Assembly (NCBI RefSeq): GCF_000454545.1
Contig: NZ_CM002139.1
Location: 4,406,616-4,470,615 of the forward strand
Length of the DNA stretch: 64,000 nt
Reading direction: 5' to 3'
Source of the DNA: Xanthomonas cassavae CFBP 4642
GTDB taxonomy: Bacteria; Pseudomonadota; Gammaproteobacteria; Xanthomonadales; Xanthomonadaceae
This document shows positions 1 through 8,802 of this stretch, in pieces (positions within the stretch are counted from its first letter, which is position 1; the number at the start of each line of letters is the position of its first letter). Both the position numbers and the translations under genes were made by a program. A model generated the notes under the pieces. It saw only the letters and a program-made list of their open reading frames with translations, ran no database searches and had not been told where the DNA came from.

Positions 1-91
1 ACTTTTATCACGGCGATAAGGGCTTATTAGATCAAACGCAGGATGCATCCGCCTACGCTTGCGCACTTGTTTCCATCAAGAGGCCATCGTC

Positions 92-658
92 ATGTCCCCG
101 ACATTCCCCCGCAGTTTTTCGCACATCGGCCTGTCCGTGACCGATCTAGATGCCGCCGTCACGTTCTACACCGAGGTCATGGGTTGGTACCTGCTCATGC
201 CGCCGACCACCATCAGCGAGGACGACAGCGCCATCGGCGTGATGTGCACTGATGTATTCGGCGAAGGTTGGGGCACGTTGCGCATTGCTCACCTGTCCTC
301 CGGCGACCGCATCGGTGTGGAAATCTTCCAGTTCACCAATGCAGAAAGGCCTGCCAACAACTTCGAATACTGGAAGACCGGAGTGTTTCACTTTTGCGTA
401 CAGGATCCGGACGTCGAGGGGCTGGCCGCCAAGATCGTGGCCGCCGGCGGCAAGCAGCGCATGCCGGTACGCGCGTATTTTCCTGGCGAAAAACCGTACC
501 GTATGGTTTACATGGAAGACCCGTTCGGCAACATCCTGGAAATCTACAGCCACAGCTATGAGTTGAGGGAACCTCTAAAAACCCCAGTATCCTGTCATCA
601 TAGACGTAATGCGATGCTAGCGGAGGGTGCTACAGATGATCAGTTTGTTCGCCGGTGA
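92..658 (+). CDS. VOC (glyoxalase/dioxygenase-fold) protein, 3' end altered by IS insertion
   Basis: Single-domain vicinal-oxygen-chelate protein. It opens with the usual VOC pattern (SHIGLSVTDLDAAVTFYTEV) and closes with the family's terminal strand (YMEDPFGNILEIYSHSYEL). Such proteins are metal-dependent lyases, dioxygenases or resistance enzymes; the substrate cannot be read here. ATG at 92 is preferred over an upstream in-frame start at 59 because the VOC fold begins directly after it. An IS5-family element entered after codon 158. The present frame runs into the element and gains about 30 foreign residues. Removing the element and one TTGA repeat restores a frame ending TYSAGAYQ at 1821-1823, a protein of 166 residues. 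Because the whole fold precedes the insertion, the product may still work. The neighbouring tannase and dienelactone hydrolase suggest a role in aromatic metabolism (inference). Confidence 0.75.
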   Translation: MSPTFPRSFSHIGLSVTDLDAAVTFYTEVMGWYLLMPPTTISEDDSAIGVMCTDVFGEGWGTLRIAHLSSGDRIGVEIFQFTNAERPANNFEYWKTGVFHFCVQDPDVEGLAAKIVAAGGKQRMPVRAYFPGEKPYRMVYMEDPFGNILEIYSHSYELREPLKTPVSCHHRRNAMLAEGATDDQFVRR

Positions 659-1793
659 AGAACGTGATGCTAAACGTCAGCAATTGAGTGATCCGCTGGC
701 CGTGTTGTCGCGTCACATCGACTTTGGCGGTATTGCCCGTGCGGTGGATGCGAGGCTGTCGCTCGGGCCGAAGGCCAAGGGTGGCCGGCCAGCGTGGCCG
801 ACTGAGGTGATGATCAGGGTGTTGCTGTTGCAGCAGTTGTACAACCTTTCCGACGATGCGTTGGAGTATCAGTTGCTGGATCGGCGTAGCTTCGTTCGGT
901 TCGTCGGTCTGGAGAAGAGCGGCAAGGTGCCGGATGCGAAGACGATCTGGGTATGGCGCGAGCGGCTGAAGAACAATGACGTGATCGGAGATATCGATGC
1001 GGCGATCAGCGGACAACTGGCGCGCGCCGGTTACATTGCCCGTGGCGGGCAGATCATTGATGCCAGCATCGTCAGTGCGCCGATCCAGCGCAACACGCGC
1101 GAGGAAAACGCGCGCATCAAGCAGAACGACATCCCGGAGGATTGGAGCGATGCCAAGCGCGCGCAGAAGGACGTGGATGCGCGCTGGACGAGCAAGCACG
1201 GCAGCTCCTATTACGGTTACAAGTTGCACGCCAATGTCGATCGTCGCTGGGGATTCATTCGCGTGCACGAGGTCAGCAGCGCGAACGTGCATGACAGCCG
1301 GTACTTCGAGCGGTTGCTGGATGCGGGTAATACCGCACGCATACTTCGTGCCGATAGCGCTTATGCCGACCGGGACCGTGAAGCCCGCTTGAAGCAAGAG
1401 GGATATCGTGTGGACATCCAGCACAAAGGTACACGCGGCAACGCATTGAGCTCGGCCCAGCAGCGGCGCAATCAGCGCATCGCGAAAGATCGGGTGTTTG
1501 TCGAGCACGCATTCGCGCGACTGACGCAACAAGGTGGCAAGTGTCTACGCACGCTCGGCTTGGCACGTGCGAAGGTGGTCATCGGATTGAAGGTTGCCGG
1601 CCATAACCTGCTGCGTCTGGCACGATTGCAGCAGGCCGGGATGCGGCCGGTATGAATGCCGCAGGCCAGAAGAACGCCTCGCGCGCAGCGTCGGCGAGCT
1701 GAGAGCTTGGCCGACCATGTCAGCGATGTTTCCAAGCATCGTCACCTCCATGCATGCGCCACATCGACTCCGGCATGGTTATTCGAGGTGCCC
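567..1793 (+). mobile_element. IS5-family insertion sequence (complete, 1227 bp)
   Basis: The element is bounded by imperfect terminal inverted repeats: GGGAACCTCTAAAAA at 567-581, and TTATTCGAGGTGCCC at 1779-1793, whose complement matches at 12 of 15 positions. A perfect 4-bp target duplication TTGA lies outside both ends (563-566 and 1794-1797). It carries one transposase gene of IS5 type. The intact ends, full-length transposase and perfect duplication indicate a fairly recent insertion. It lies at the 3' end of the VOC gene. Confidence 0.9.
636..1655 (+). CDS. IS5-family transposase
   Basis: DDE transposase of about 339 residues, which is usual for the IS5 family. The N-terminal part holds the conserved pattern with RPAWPTEVMIRVLLLQQLYN. 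The catalytic acids are visible in IIDASIV (first Asp), LRADSAYAD (second Asp) and DRVFVEHAFARL (Glu, with the family's following Arg). ATG at 636 is chosen because a GGAGGG Shine-Dalgarno lies at 622-627; a GTG at 627 in the same frame would overlap it. The gene is uninterrupted, so the element may be active. Confidence 0.93.
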   Translation: MISLFAGEERDAKRQQLSDPLAVLSRHIDFGGIARAVDARLSLGPKAKGGRPAWPTEVMIRVLLLQQLYNLSDDALEYQLLDRRSFVRFVGLEKSGKVPDAKTIWVWRERLKNNDVIGDIDAAISGQLARAGYIARGGQIIDASIVSAPIQRNTREENARIKQNDIPEDWSDAKRAQKDVDARWTSKHGSSYYGYKLHANVDRRWGFIRVHEVSSANVHDSRYFERLLDAGNTARILRADSAYADRDREARLKQEGYRVDIQHKGTRGNALSSAQQRRNQRIAKDRVFVEHAFARLTQQGGKCLRTLGLARAKVVIGLKVAGHNLLRLARLQQAGMRPV

Positions 1794-1823
1794 TTGACTT
1801 ATTCGGCTGGCGCCTACCAATAG

Positions 1824-2206
1824 GCGGTGCCGCCCACAGCCCTCGTCCACGTCGGGAGTAGCCCCTGGCCGCCAATGACTACTCGCCGCCGCGCACTCGC
1901 CAGCCATCCCTGGCGAGATCCGCATCGGCTGACGCATCTGTCCGGTTATGCCTGGAAGCGCTCCATCCGAGCTCAGTCCCACACCATCGACGTTGCCGTC
2001 CACCTGATCTGCCCTGGCGGCAAACGCCTTCAATCCCGAAGGAGCAGCACGATCCGCGCCAGGCCAGGCATTCTCCGGTCCACGCCGCCGGTGGACACCG
2101 GCAGCGTTTTGCCGATATCAATCCGTCGGGCAGGTCGGGCTGTCGATGTCGGCGTCTTTCGCATCGTCCCGACTGGCCGCCCATACGATCACGAGGATTC
2201 CCCATC
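1824..2206. other. gene-free stretch before the tannase gene
   Basis: About 380 bases between the severed end of the VOC gene and the tannase start. I found no convincing coding frame on either strand, and no clear terminator or promoter. A Shine-Dalgarno-like GAGGA lies just ahead of the tannase ATG. Confidence 0.5.
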
Positions 2207-4042
2207 ATGTGCCGTCTTCCGAAACACGACCGTGGTTTGCCCGCTGCGTTGACGCTGGCTGCATTCGTCACTGCCATGGCATTGGGACTGCAGGGCTGCG
2301 CCCGTCCGCCAGCCCCTTCCCTGTCCGATGCACCCGCCGCCCGTTCCGCCGCGCCCCGAGCAGCGTCCGCCGCGCCAGATGTGGTCTCGGCCAAGGCTGC
2401 CTGCGCCGATCTTGCCAGCGTCGACCTGGTGACCATCGGCGGTGCGGGCAGCCACATCACCGCCGCCGTCGAAACCACCAATCGGGCTGGCACGGCCGTC
2501 TGTGCGGTCGAAGGCGTGCTCGCCCCCGCGATTACCTTCGCCGTGCAGTTGCCAACTAAAAGCTGGTCTCAGCGCTACCTACAGGTCGGTTGCGGCGGTC
2601 TGTGCGGCAGCATCGGTGGTAACGTCGGTGCTGCCGATGGCTGTGCGCCGTTGAACAGCGGTGGCTTCGTACTGGCCGCCACCGACATGGGTCACCAGGA
2701 CCAGGACGGGTCTTTTGGCCAGGATCCGGTCAAGCGCGCCGACTTCGCCTATCGCGCCCAACACCTGACCGCGGTCGCGGCCAAGGCGCTGATCCGAGCG
2801 TTCTATGGCCAGCCACAAAAGTACGCCTATTTCACCGGCTGCTCGGACGGCGGACGCGAGGCACTGATCGAGGCACAGCGCTACCCAGACGACTTCGACG
2901 GCATCATCGCCGGCGCCGGCGCGCTGAATTTCATGGCGCAAAATGCCGTCTTCCACGCCTGGCAAGCCCGCGCCAACACCGGCGCCGATGGCAAGCCGAT
3001 CCTGCTGGCGGACCGCCTGCCGATTCTGCACAAGGCCGTGCTCGCCGCTTGCGACAAACTCGATGGGCTGGCGGACGGGTTGATCGGCAATCCGCTGGCA
3101 TGCCACTTCGACCCCGCGGCGGTACGGTGCCCGGCCGGTGCCACGGATACCGCGGCCTGCCTGACAGCGGCCGAGACAGAAGTGGCCCGCAAGTTTTACG
3201 ACGGCCCGCACGATGCCGTCACCGGCAAGGCGCTGACGGTTGGCGGGCCACAGCCCGGTTCGGAACTCGCCTGGGCAGGTGTCTACGTCCCGCAGTCGGC
3301 CAGTGACATGATTTTCAGCGAGAAAGTCAGCCTGCCAGTGCTGCGCCATATGGCCTTTGAGACAGCGCCACCAGCACGCTTCAGTTTGGCCGACATGCGC
3401 TTTGATTTGGCCACCTTCGACCGGCTGCGGCCGCGTCATCGACTGTTCGACGCCACCAATCCCGATCTATCGGCTTTCGCCAACAGAGGCGGCAAGCTGA
3501 TCGTCTGGCACGGCTGGTCGGATCCGCATATCTCGCCACTCAACAGCATCGCCTATTACACGGCCGTGCGGCGATTCATGGGCGCAGGACGCACCGACGC
3601 CTTCGCGCGTCTGTACGTCCTGCCTGGCATGTACCACTGCGCCAACGGCGAAGGGCCACACCTGATCGACTTGCTCACGCCGATGCTGGCCTGGGTCGAG
3701 GGGGGAAAGGCGCCGGATTCGATCCAGGCACGCCAGCCGGCGCAGGCCGCCGCAAGCGATTTTGGCGCGCCGCGCGGCACCGGCGGCCGCCCTGGCGGCA
3801 TGGGCCAGCGTCCGGCTGCAGTGCCTGGTGCACAGGCTGCCGCGCTCGGGCCCACACGCTCCCCAGCGGCCGCGGTGGAGCGCAGTCGCCCGGTCTATCC
3901 ATGGCCCTATGTCGCGGTCTGGGACGGGCAAGGCGATGCCACGCTTGCCACCAGCTACCGGCGCGGCCCGGCCAGCGATTTCAGCATGCCTGACTGGTAC
4001 GGCGCCGATTTCTTCGCCCCCTACGAGCCCGCGGCGCACTAG
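2207..4042 (+). CDS. tannase/feruloyl esterase family lipoprotein
   Basis: Predicted secreted ester hydrolase of 611 residues, acting on gallate or hydroxycinnamate esters such as plant phenolics. The N-terminus is a lipoprotein signal with lipobox LQGC (Cys31), so the enzyme probably sits in the outer membrane or periplasm. The alpha/beta-hydrolase core shows the family's CS-D-HC arrangement. The nucleophile is Ser213 in GCSDGGREAL. The Asp lies in VWHGWSDPHIS, and His-Cys in PGMYHCANG; the two Cys flanking Ser and His form a disulfide in characterised members. A Pro/Ala/Gly-rich insert lies near residues 510-560. The next gene, 34 bases downstream, is a dienelactone hydrolase, which suggests co-transcription and a role in using plant aromatic esters. 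Exact substrate cannot be assigned. Confidence 0.85.
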   Translation: MCRLPKHDRGLPAALTLAAFVTAMALGLQGCARPPAPSLSDAPAARSAAPRAASAAPDVVSAKAACADLASVDLVTIGGAGSHITAAVETTNRAGTAVCAVEGVLAPAITFAVQLPTKSWSQRYLQVGCGGLCGSIGGNVGAADGCAPLNSGGFVLAATDMGHQDQDGSFGQDPVKRADFAYRAQHLTAVAAKALIRAFYGQPQKYAYFTGCSDGGREALIEAQRYPDDFDGIIAGAGALNFMAQNAVFHAWQARANTGADGKPILLADRLPILHKAVLAACDKLDGLADGLIGNPLACHFDPAAVRCPAGATDTAACLTAAETEVARKFYDGPHDAVTGKALTVGGPQPGSELAWAGVYVPQSASDMIFSEKVSLPVLRHMAFETAPPARFSLADMRFDLATFDRLRPRHRLFDATNPDLSAFANRGGKLIVWHGWSDPHISPLNSIAYYTAVRRFMGAGRTDAFARLYVLPGMYHCANGEGPHLIDLLTPMLAWVEGGKAPDSIQARQPAQAAASDFGAPRGTGGRPGGMGQRPAAVPGAQAAALGPTRSPAAAVERSRPVYPWPYVAVWDGQGDATLATSYRRGPASDFSMPDWYGADFFAPYEPAAH

Positions 4043-4076
4043 CGCCCGCTGTACTACCACCGACCCGGAGGCGCAC

Positions 4077-4964
4077 ATGAATCGACTTACCGCCAAGGAT
4101 TTCCACCCCGAACTGCTGGAACTGTACGACGGCTACGTGCATGGGCGCCTGCGCCGCCGCGACTTTCTCGACCGCGCGGCGAAGTTCGCCGTCGGCGGTC
4201 TCACCGCCGCCGCGATGCTGGCCTCGCTGAGCCCGGACTACGCGCTGGCGCAGCAGATCGCCTTCACTGATCCGGACATCCATGCCGAGTACACCCGCTA
4301 TCGCTCGCCGAACGGCCACGGAGAGGTACGCGGCTATCTGGTGCGGCCGGCCAAAGCGACCGGTAGGGTGCCCGGCATCGTCGTGGTGCACGAAAATCGC
4401 GGTCTGAATCCCTACATCGAAGACGTGGCGCGGCGTGTGGCCAAGGCGGGCTTCGTCGCGCTGGCGCCGGACGGCCTGAGTTCGGTTGGCGGCTATCCCG
4501 GCAACGACGACGAAGGCCGGCGACTGCAGCAGCAGGTCGATCCGCAAAAGCTGATGAACGACTTCTTCGCCGCCGTCGAGTACCTGAAGGCCAGCGAGCT
4601 GACCACCGACAAGATCGGGATCACCGGCTTCTGCTACGGTGGTGGTGTCTCCAACGCGGCGGCCGTGGTCTACCCGGAGCTGGCCGCAGCCGTACCGTTC
4701 TACGGCCGCCAGGCCAAGCCGGAGGACGTGCCGCGCATCCAGGCGCCGCTGTTGCTGCATTTTGCCGCGACCGACCCAAACGTCAACGCCACCTGGCCGG
4801 CCTACGAGGCGGCCCTGAAAGCAGCCGGCAAGACCTACGAAGCCTATGTCTATCCGGGTACCAACCACGGATTCCACAACGATTCCACGCCACGCTACGA
4901 CGAGGCGGCGGCCACGCTGGCGTGGGATCGCACCCTGGCCTGGTTCCGGCGCCATCTGACTTGA
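4077..4964 (+). CDS. dienelactone hydrolase family protein, Tat-exported
   Basis: Alpha/beta-hydrolase of 295 residues. It starts at the ATG at 4077 after a purine-rich CCCGGAGG stretch; the reading frame is open further upstream, but that would overlap the tannase gene. The twin-arginine motif RRRDFLD (26-32) followed by a hydrophobic Ala-rich stretch marks it as Tat-exported. The catalytic triad of dienelactone hydrolases is visible: Cys186 in GFCYGGG, Asp233 in ATDPNVN, and His264 in GTNHGFHND. Classical members hydrolyse dienelactone to maleylacetate in chlorocatechol breakdown. Exported YghX-like members have unknown substrates. It lies directly behind the tannase gene, so a shared transcript is likely. 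Confidence 0.85.
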   Translation: MNRLTAKDFHPELLELYDGYVHGRLRRRDFLDRAAKFAVGGLTAAAMLASLSPDYALAQQIAFTDPDIHAEYTRYRSPNGHGEVRGYLVRPAKATGRVPGIVVVHENRGLNPYIEDVARRVAKAGFVALAPDGLSSVGGYPGNDDEGRRLQQQVDPQKLMNDFFAAVEYLKASELTTDKIGITGFCYGGGVSNAAAVVYPELAAAVPFYGRQAKPEDVPRIQAPLLLHFAATDPNVNATWPAYEAALKAAGKTYEAYVYPGTNHGFHNDSTPRYDEAAATLAWDRTLAWFRRHLT

Positions 4965-5145
4965 GTGGTCACGCGGCGCCACCGTGATATCAGTTGTCGT
5001 GATGTAAAAAATAAAAATATAGGATTGGTTTTATTTCCTTGCCGTCTTCACCAGGACGGATGTACCGGGAGGCTTCGCGGCGCGGAATGCCTCCTGTACG
5101 GCCGAGCCGCAGCCCGGCCTACTCACCGATTCCAGGAGTGTTTCC

Positions 5146-5670
5146 ATGACCATGAACGCCATCATCTGGCCCGAAGGCTACGTCCCGGGCTTCACTGAGA
5201 ACTTCGCCTCCAACGAGGTCATCGTCGCCGGTCTGAGTGCCGCCGAGGTGTGGCCGCTGCTGGCAGAACCGGCCAAGTGGCCGACCTATTACGCCAACTC
5301 GGCGAAGGTGCGCTTCCACGACGGCAGGGGGCCGCTGCTGGCCGAGGGCGACCGCTTCTCCTTCAAGACCTTCGGCTTCCCGGTCGAGGCGCGGTGCAAC
5401 GAATACGTGCCGCCAGCGGCCGGCCAACCTGGTCGCGTGGCCTGGCACGGCTGGGCCGGCGAAGTGGGTGCCGATGACCGCCTGGACGTGCATCACGCCT
5501 GGCTGGTCGAGGACCTCGACGGTGGCCGCGTGCGCATCCTCACCCAGGAGACCCAGAAAGGCAGACCGGCCGTCGAACTGCACGTTGCCAAACCCAACCC
5601 GATGATCAATGGGCATCAGGACTGGCTGGATGGCCTGGTCCACGCGGCGCGCAACACCAAGACTCGGTAA
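5146..5670 (+). CDS. SRPBCC (START/Bet v1-like) family protein
   Basis: Soluble protein of 174 residues with the SRPBCC pattern. An N-terminal strand is followed by a helix with AAEVWPLLAEPAKWPTYY. A central sheet ends in HHAWLVEDLDGGRVRI, and a C-terminal helix carries HQDWLDGLVHAAR. This fold forms a hydrophobic ligand pocket in polyketide cyclases, lipid-transfer proteins and Rieske oxygenase alpha chains. No catalytic residue can be named. ATG at 5146 follows a CAGGAG Shine-Dalgarno. It is separated from the dienelactone hydrolase by about 180 bases, so it may have its own promoter. Confidence 0.75.
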   Translation: MTMNAIIWPEGYVPGFTENFASNEVIVAGLSAAEVWPLLAEPAKWPTYYANSAKVRFHDGRGPLLAEGDRFSFKTFGFPVEARCNEYVPPAAGQPGRVAWHGWAGEVGADDRLDVHHAWLVEDLDGGRVRILTQETQKGRPAVELHVAKPNPMINGHQDWLDGLVHAARNTKTR

Positions 5671-6099
5671 CGAAAACGCAATCGCTTCGCAGCAGCGAGC
5701 GTTGCCGGTTCCAATGGAAGAAATCCCTCACGTCAACACTGCCCTCGCTTTCACCGCTGACGGGAAAATCTGGTCGACCCACCTTCGCCGACCACCGAAG
5801 GATGAGCCCGCCCAATATCGAGCGCTTCGCTCAAGGACACCTCAGCACTGGGGGAGATCGCCGGTCGATGGTCGTTTCCGCGATCAATCCGCTCGGGCGT
5901 TCATTCCCGGCCCTGGCCGGCGGGATCCAGAATCACCAGGAATGCAGCATGGCAGCAACGAACAGATTGGGTCTGGGCGCGATGGGATCACCCATGATGG
6001 TCAAGCTCACACTGCCGATCACCTCGCGATGGTTGACCGCCACGTCGATGGCCTGGATCAGCGCAAGAAAGTTTTCGGCCACCGCGCTGATTCACGCCT
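5671..6099. other. gene-free stretch with a possible dehydrogenase remnant
   Basis: About 430 bases between two convergent genes. Around 5949-6000 the plus strand reads NRLGLGAMGSPMMVKL, which resembles the N-terminal Rossmann motif of 3-hydroxyisobutyrate/6-phosphogluconate-type dehydrogenases (GLGxMGxPMA). The frame then loses the family pattern. It may be a decayed gene or chance. Nothing else was recognised. Confidence 0.3.
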
Positions 6100-6999
6100 T
6101 CACGCGCAGACAGTAAAGAGCAATTCGCGTAACCAGCGCTGGGCTGGATCCAGATGAGTGCGCTCATGCCACACCGCAATCTTGGTGAAGCCGGGCACAT
6201 CGAACGGCGGGTCGAACACGGTCAATCCATGCATGTCCTGGACCAGGCGACTTGGCAAGAGTGCAACCATGTCACTGGCACGCAGAATCTCGGGAAGGAT
6301 CAGAAAACTCTTGACCGACAAACTGACCGTCCGTTGCCTGCCGAGCGCTTCCAGAGCATCGTCCGACACGCCCCGGAAGCTATCCCCCGAATACGACACC
6401 AGCGCATGATCCAGGGCACAGAACTGGTCGAGCGTGAGGCGCTTGCGCTCGCGAAGCGCCGGATGATCGTTGCGCAGCACGCACACATATCGCTCGACGA
6501 ACAGATTGCGGAAATGCAGATCCGGCGGAGCGCCATCCGGCGTTACCAGCGCCACGTCGATCTCGCCCCGTTCGAACTGCATCGGCATCCGCCCATCCTC
6601 CACCGGCATTAGCGCCATTCGCATATGCGGAGCATGTTGTTTCAAAGCCGACAGCAAGCGCACTGCGATCGCCCGCAATGCATAGTCAGTGGCGGCGACG
6701 GTGAAGGTCTGCCGTGCCGTTGACGGATCGAAGATCGAAGGTTGCAGCAGGGCGCCAACCTCGCTCATCACCTGACGCACCGGGGCGGCCAGCTCCAATG
6801 CCCGCGGCGTCGGCACGATGCCACGCTGCGCCCGCACGAACAGCGGATCGCCGAAGGTCTCACGCAGGCGTGTCAACATGCCGCTCATCGCCGGCTGCGT
6901 CACCCCCAGCCGGCTAGCCGCACGCGTCACACTGCGCTCGTCCAGCAAGGCGACGAGAGCTTTCAACAGATTCAAATCCAGGGACTTGATAGCTTTCAT
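6100..6999 (-). CDS. LysR-family transcriptional regulator
   Basis: LysR regulator of 299 residues, the usual length. The N-terminal winged helix-turn-helix covers about residues 6-65 (LDLNLLKALVALLDERSVTRAASRLGVTQP). The C-terminal effector-binding domain begins near residue 90 and contains the typical second-lobe pattern DMVALLPSRLV. It is convergent with the SRPBCC gene and could regulate the upstream aromatic-ester cluster, although LysR regulators more often lie divergent to their targets. The inducer is unknown. Confidence 0.9.
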   Translation of the reverse strand: MKAIKSLDLNLLKALVALLDERSVTRAASRLGVTQPAMSGMLTRLRETFGDPLFVRAQRGIVPTPRALELAAPVRQVMSEVGALLQPSIFDPSTARQTFTVAATDYALRAIAVRLLSALKQHAPHMRMALMPVEDGRMPMQFERGEIDVALVTPDGAPPDLHFRNLFVERYVCVLRNDHPALRERKRLTLDQFCALDHALVSYSGDSFRGVSDDALEALGRQRTVSLSVKSFLILPEILRASDMVALLPSRLVQDMHGLTVFDPPFDVPGFTKIAVWHERTHLDPAQRWLRELLFTVCA

Positions 7000-7342
7000 A
7001 TTTCTGTCTCCTGGAAGTGTGTCCAGTATTCCTCACATTCATCGTCCTCACGCGATGAAGGACGAAGCGGGTCACGTCCATCCCTTGCAATGAACACGCG
7101 TGTCGAACTGGTCCCGATTCGGCTGTCCCACCCAACCCTGACCGTCGGGTACGCCTGCCAGCGCATGCCTCCAAGCGCTGTGGAATGGCAACGCCCCCTA
7201 CGCCGGTGAACCAGGGATATGCCACAGAAGGGACGATCCATGGACGTTCCGTTGACTCCACATCCCTTGCAAATGGGCCTGAGCATGACCTCGAACGGCG
7301 CAGGCAGGCCTGTTGTTCCGCCGCACGGATACCCATCGCCGC
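7000..7342. other. gene-free stretch between the LysR gene and bioD
   Basis: About 340 bases. No plausible coding frame was found. The short string CATCCCTTGCAA occurs twice (near 7079 and 7261), of unknown meaning. The region should contain the promoter of the LysR gene, but no good sigma-70 element was recognised. Confidence 0.4.
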
Positions 7343-8017
7343 CTAGACCGGCAGCTGCAGCCCGCGCGCCTGGCTGGCGGCATCGGCGCCCGGCCGCCAG
7401 GGGATTCGTCCCCAGCACGGCATCGCCAGCCGCTGGCCCAGCATGGCGATGTTCTCTTCGACCCGCTCCGTCTGCGGATCCACCTCGTTGGCGATCCAGC
7501 CCACGCACGCCAGCCCGTCGGCCGCGATGGCTGCGGCCGTCAGGCGCGCATGGTTGATGCAGCCCAGCCGCACCCCCACCACCAGCACCACCGGCACCTG
7601 CAGCGCGCGCACCAGATCGGCCTGATCCAGTTCGGCGCTCAGCGGCGCGGCCCAGCCACCAACGCCTTCGACCACCACCACCTGCGCCTGCGCGCGCAAC
7701 TGCGCGAAAGCATGGACGATCGGCTCCAGCGACAACGTCACCCCCACATCGGCAGCGGCCAGTTCCGGCGCCAGTGGCGCGGGCAAGGCATAGGGATTGA
7801 GCGTGGCGTACTCCGGCTGTGGATCGCTGGCGGCCTGCAATGCCAGCGCATCGTCGTTGCGCCACCCCTGCGGCGTATTTTCGCAGCCGCTGGCGACCGG
7901 CTTCATTCCCACCGCGGTGTGGCCGCGTGCGCGCAGGGCATGCAGCAGGGCGGTGCTGCCCATGGTCTTGCCGATGCCGGTATCAGTGCCGGTCACGTAG
8001 AACGCCTGGGACTGCAT
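7343..8017 (-). CDS. bioD: ATP-dependent dethiobiotin synthetase
   Basis: Cytoplasmic enzyme of biotin synthesis. It closes the ureido ring on 7,8-diaminopelargonate using CO2 and ATP. The 224-residue product carries the BioD P-loop GTDTGIGKT (residues 9-17), the substrate-binding Lys in VGMKPVASG, and the second nucleotide loop VVVEGVGGWAAPLS. ATG at 8017 (MQSQAFYVTGTDTG) is chosen because longer in-frame starts would run through a low-complexity repeat tract. Other bio genes are not in the window. Confidence 0.95.
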   Translation of the reverse strand: MQSQAFYVTGTDTGIGKTMGSTALLHALRARGHTAVGMKPVASGCENTPQGWRNDDALALQAASDPQPEYATLNPYALPAPLAPELAAADVGVTLSLEPIVHAFAQLRAQAQVVVVEGVGGWAAPLSAELDQADLVRALQVPVVLVVGVRLGCINHARLTAAAIAADGLACVGWIANEVDPQTERVEENIAMLGQRLAMPCWGRIPWRPGADAASQARGLQLPV

Positions 8018-8074
8018 GCGCCTGATCCTGCGGCCGCGCCGCCATTGCCGTGAGGGCACGCAGCATAGCGCGGC

Positions 8075-8173
8075 GGAATCGGGAATCGGGAATCGGGAAT
8101 CGGGAGGCGGGAGGCGGGAGGCGGGAGGCGGGAGGCGGGAGGCGGGATCGGGGTCGGGATCGGGATCGGGATC
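8075..8173. repeat. tandem GGGAATC / GGGAGGC / GGGATC repeat tract
   Basis: About 100 bases made of three successive short tandem repeats: GGGAATC units (about four), then GGGAGGC units (about six), then GGGATC units (about four). The tract lies between the divergent bioD and GAF-domain genes, 58 bases from the bioD start. The heptamer resembles units scattered in the atp operon spacers later in the window. A second simple tract of CCATCGCTACCG-type units follows near 8245-8282. Such arrays can change length by slippage. Confidence 0.9.
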
Positions 8174-8319
8174 GTCAGCCTTTGACATGCGTGTTCGGGT
8201 GGCGATGCCGCTGGGAAACAGTGTCCGCTGCTGCCGCGCCGAGCCACCGCCATCGCTACCGCCATCGCCGTCGCTACCGTCGCAACGCCGCGGCAGACCG
8301 CCGCTGCTAAACTTCGCGC

Positions 8320-8802
8320 ATGTTCACCACTTCATCGCTGACCGGCAGCAAGCCGGAACACTATGCCCAGCTCACCGCCCAGGCCCAGGCCCTGGTGCAC
8401 GGCGAGCCGGACCGGATCGCCAATGCCGCCAACCTGGCCGCGCTGATCTTCAACGCATTGCCGTCGCTCAACTGGGCCGGCTTTTACTTCTACGACGGCC
8501 GCGAGCTGGTGGTGGGGCCATTCCAGGGCCTGCCGGCGTGCGTGCGCATTCCGCTGGACAAGGGCGTCTGCGGGGCGGCCGCCAGCACCCGGCAAAGCCA
8601 GCGCATTGCCGATGTGGACGCCTTCCCCGGGCATATCGCCTGCGATTCGGCCTCGCGTTCGGAGCTGGTGATTCCGTTGATCAAGGGCGATGCGTTGGTC
8701 GGCGTGCTCGACCTGGACAGCCCGGAGCTGGACCGCTTTGATGAAGACGACCAGCGCGGCCTGGAAGCCATCGCGCAGGTCTTTGTGGACGCGCTGGCGT
8801 GA
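8320..8802 (+). CDS. msrC: free methionine-(R)-sulfoxide reductase (GAF domain)
   Basis: Single GAF-domain enzyme of 160 residues that reduces free methionine-(R)-sulfoxide in the cytoplasm as part of oxidative-stress repair. The three family cysteines are present at Cys74 (LPACVRI), Cys84 (GVCGAAA) and Cys108 (HIACDSASRSE). The spacing of 10 and 24 residues is that of the characterised fRMsr active site. ATG at 8320 gives the normal length. The stop overlaps the GTG start of the next gene by four bases, so translation is probably coupled. Confidence 0.92.
   Translation: MFTTSSLTGSKPEHYAQLTAQAQALVHGEPDRIANAANLAALIFNALPSLNWAGFYFYDGRELVVGPFQGLPACVRIPLDKGVCGAAASTRQSQRIADVDAFPGHIACDSASRSELVIPLIKGDALVGVLDLDSPELDRFDEDDQRGLEAIAQVFVDALA

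Noticed and set aside
5062..5099. Imperfect hairpin GTACCGGGAGGC / GCCTCCTGTAC ahead of the SRPBCC gene
   Set aside because: A bulge, a long loop and no T-run make a terminator doubtful; it could equally be an operator or chance.
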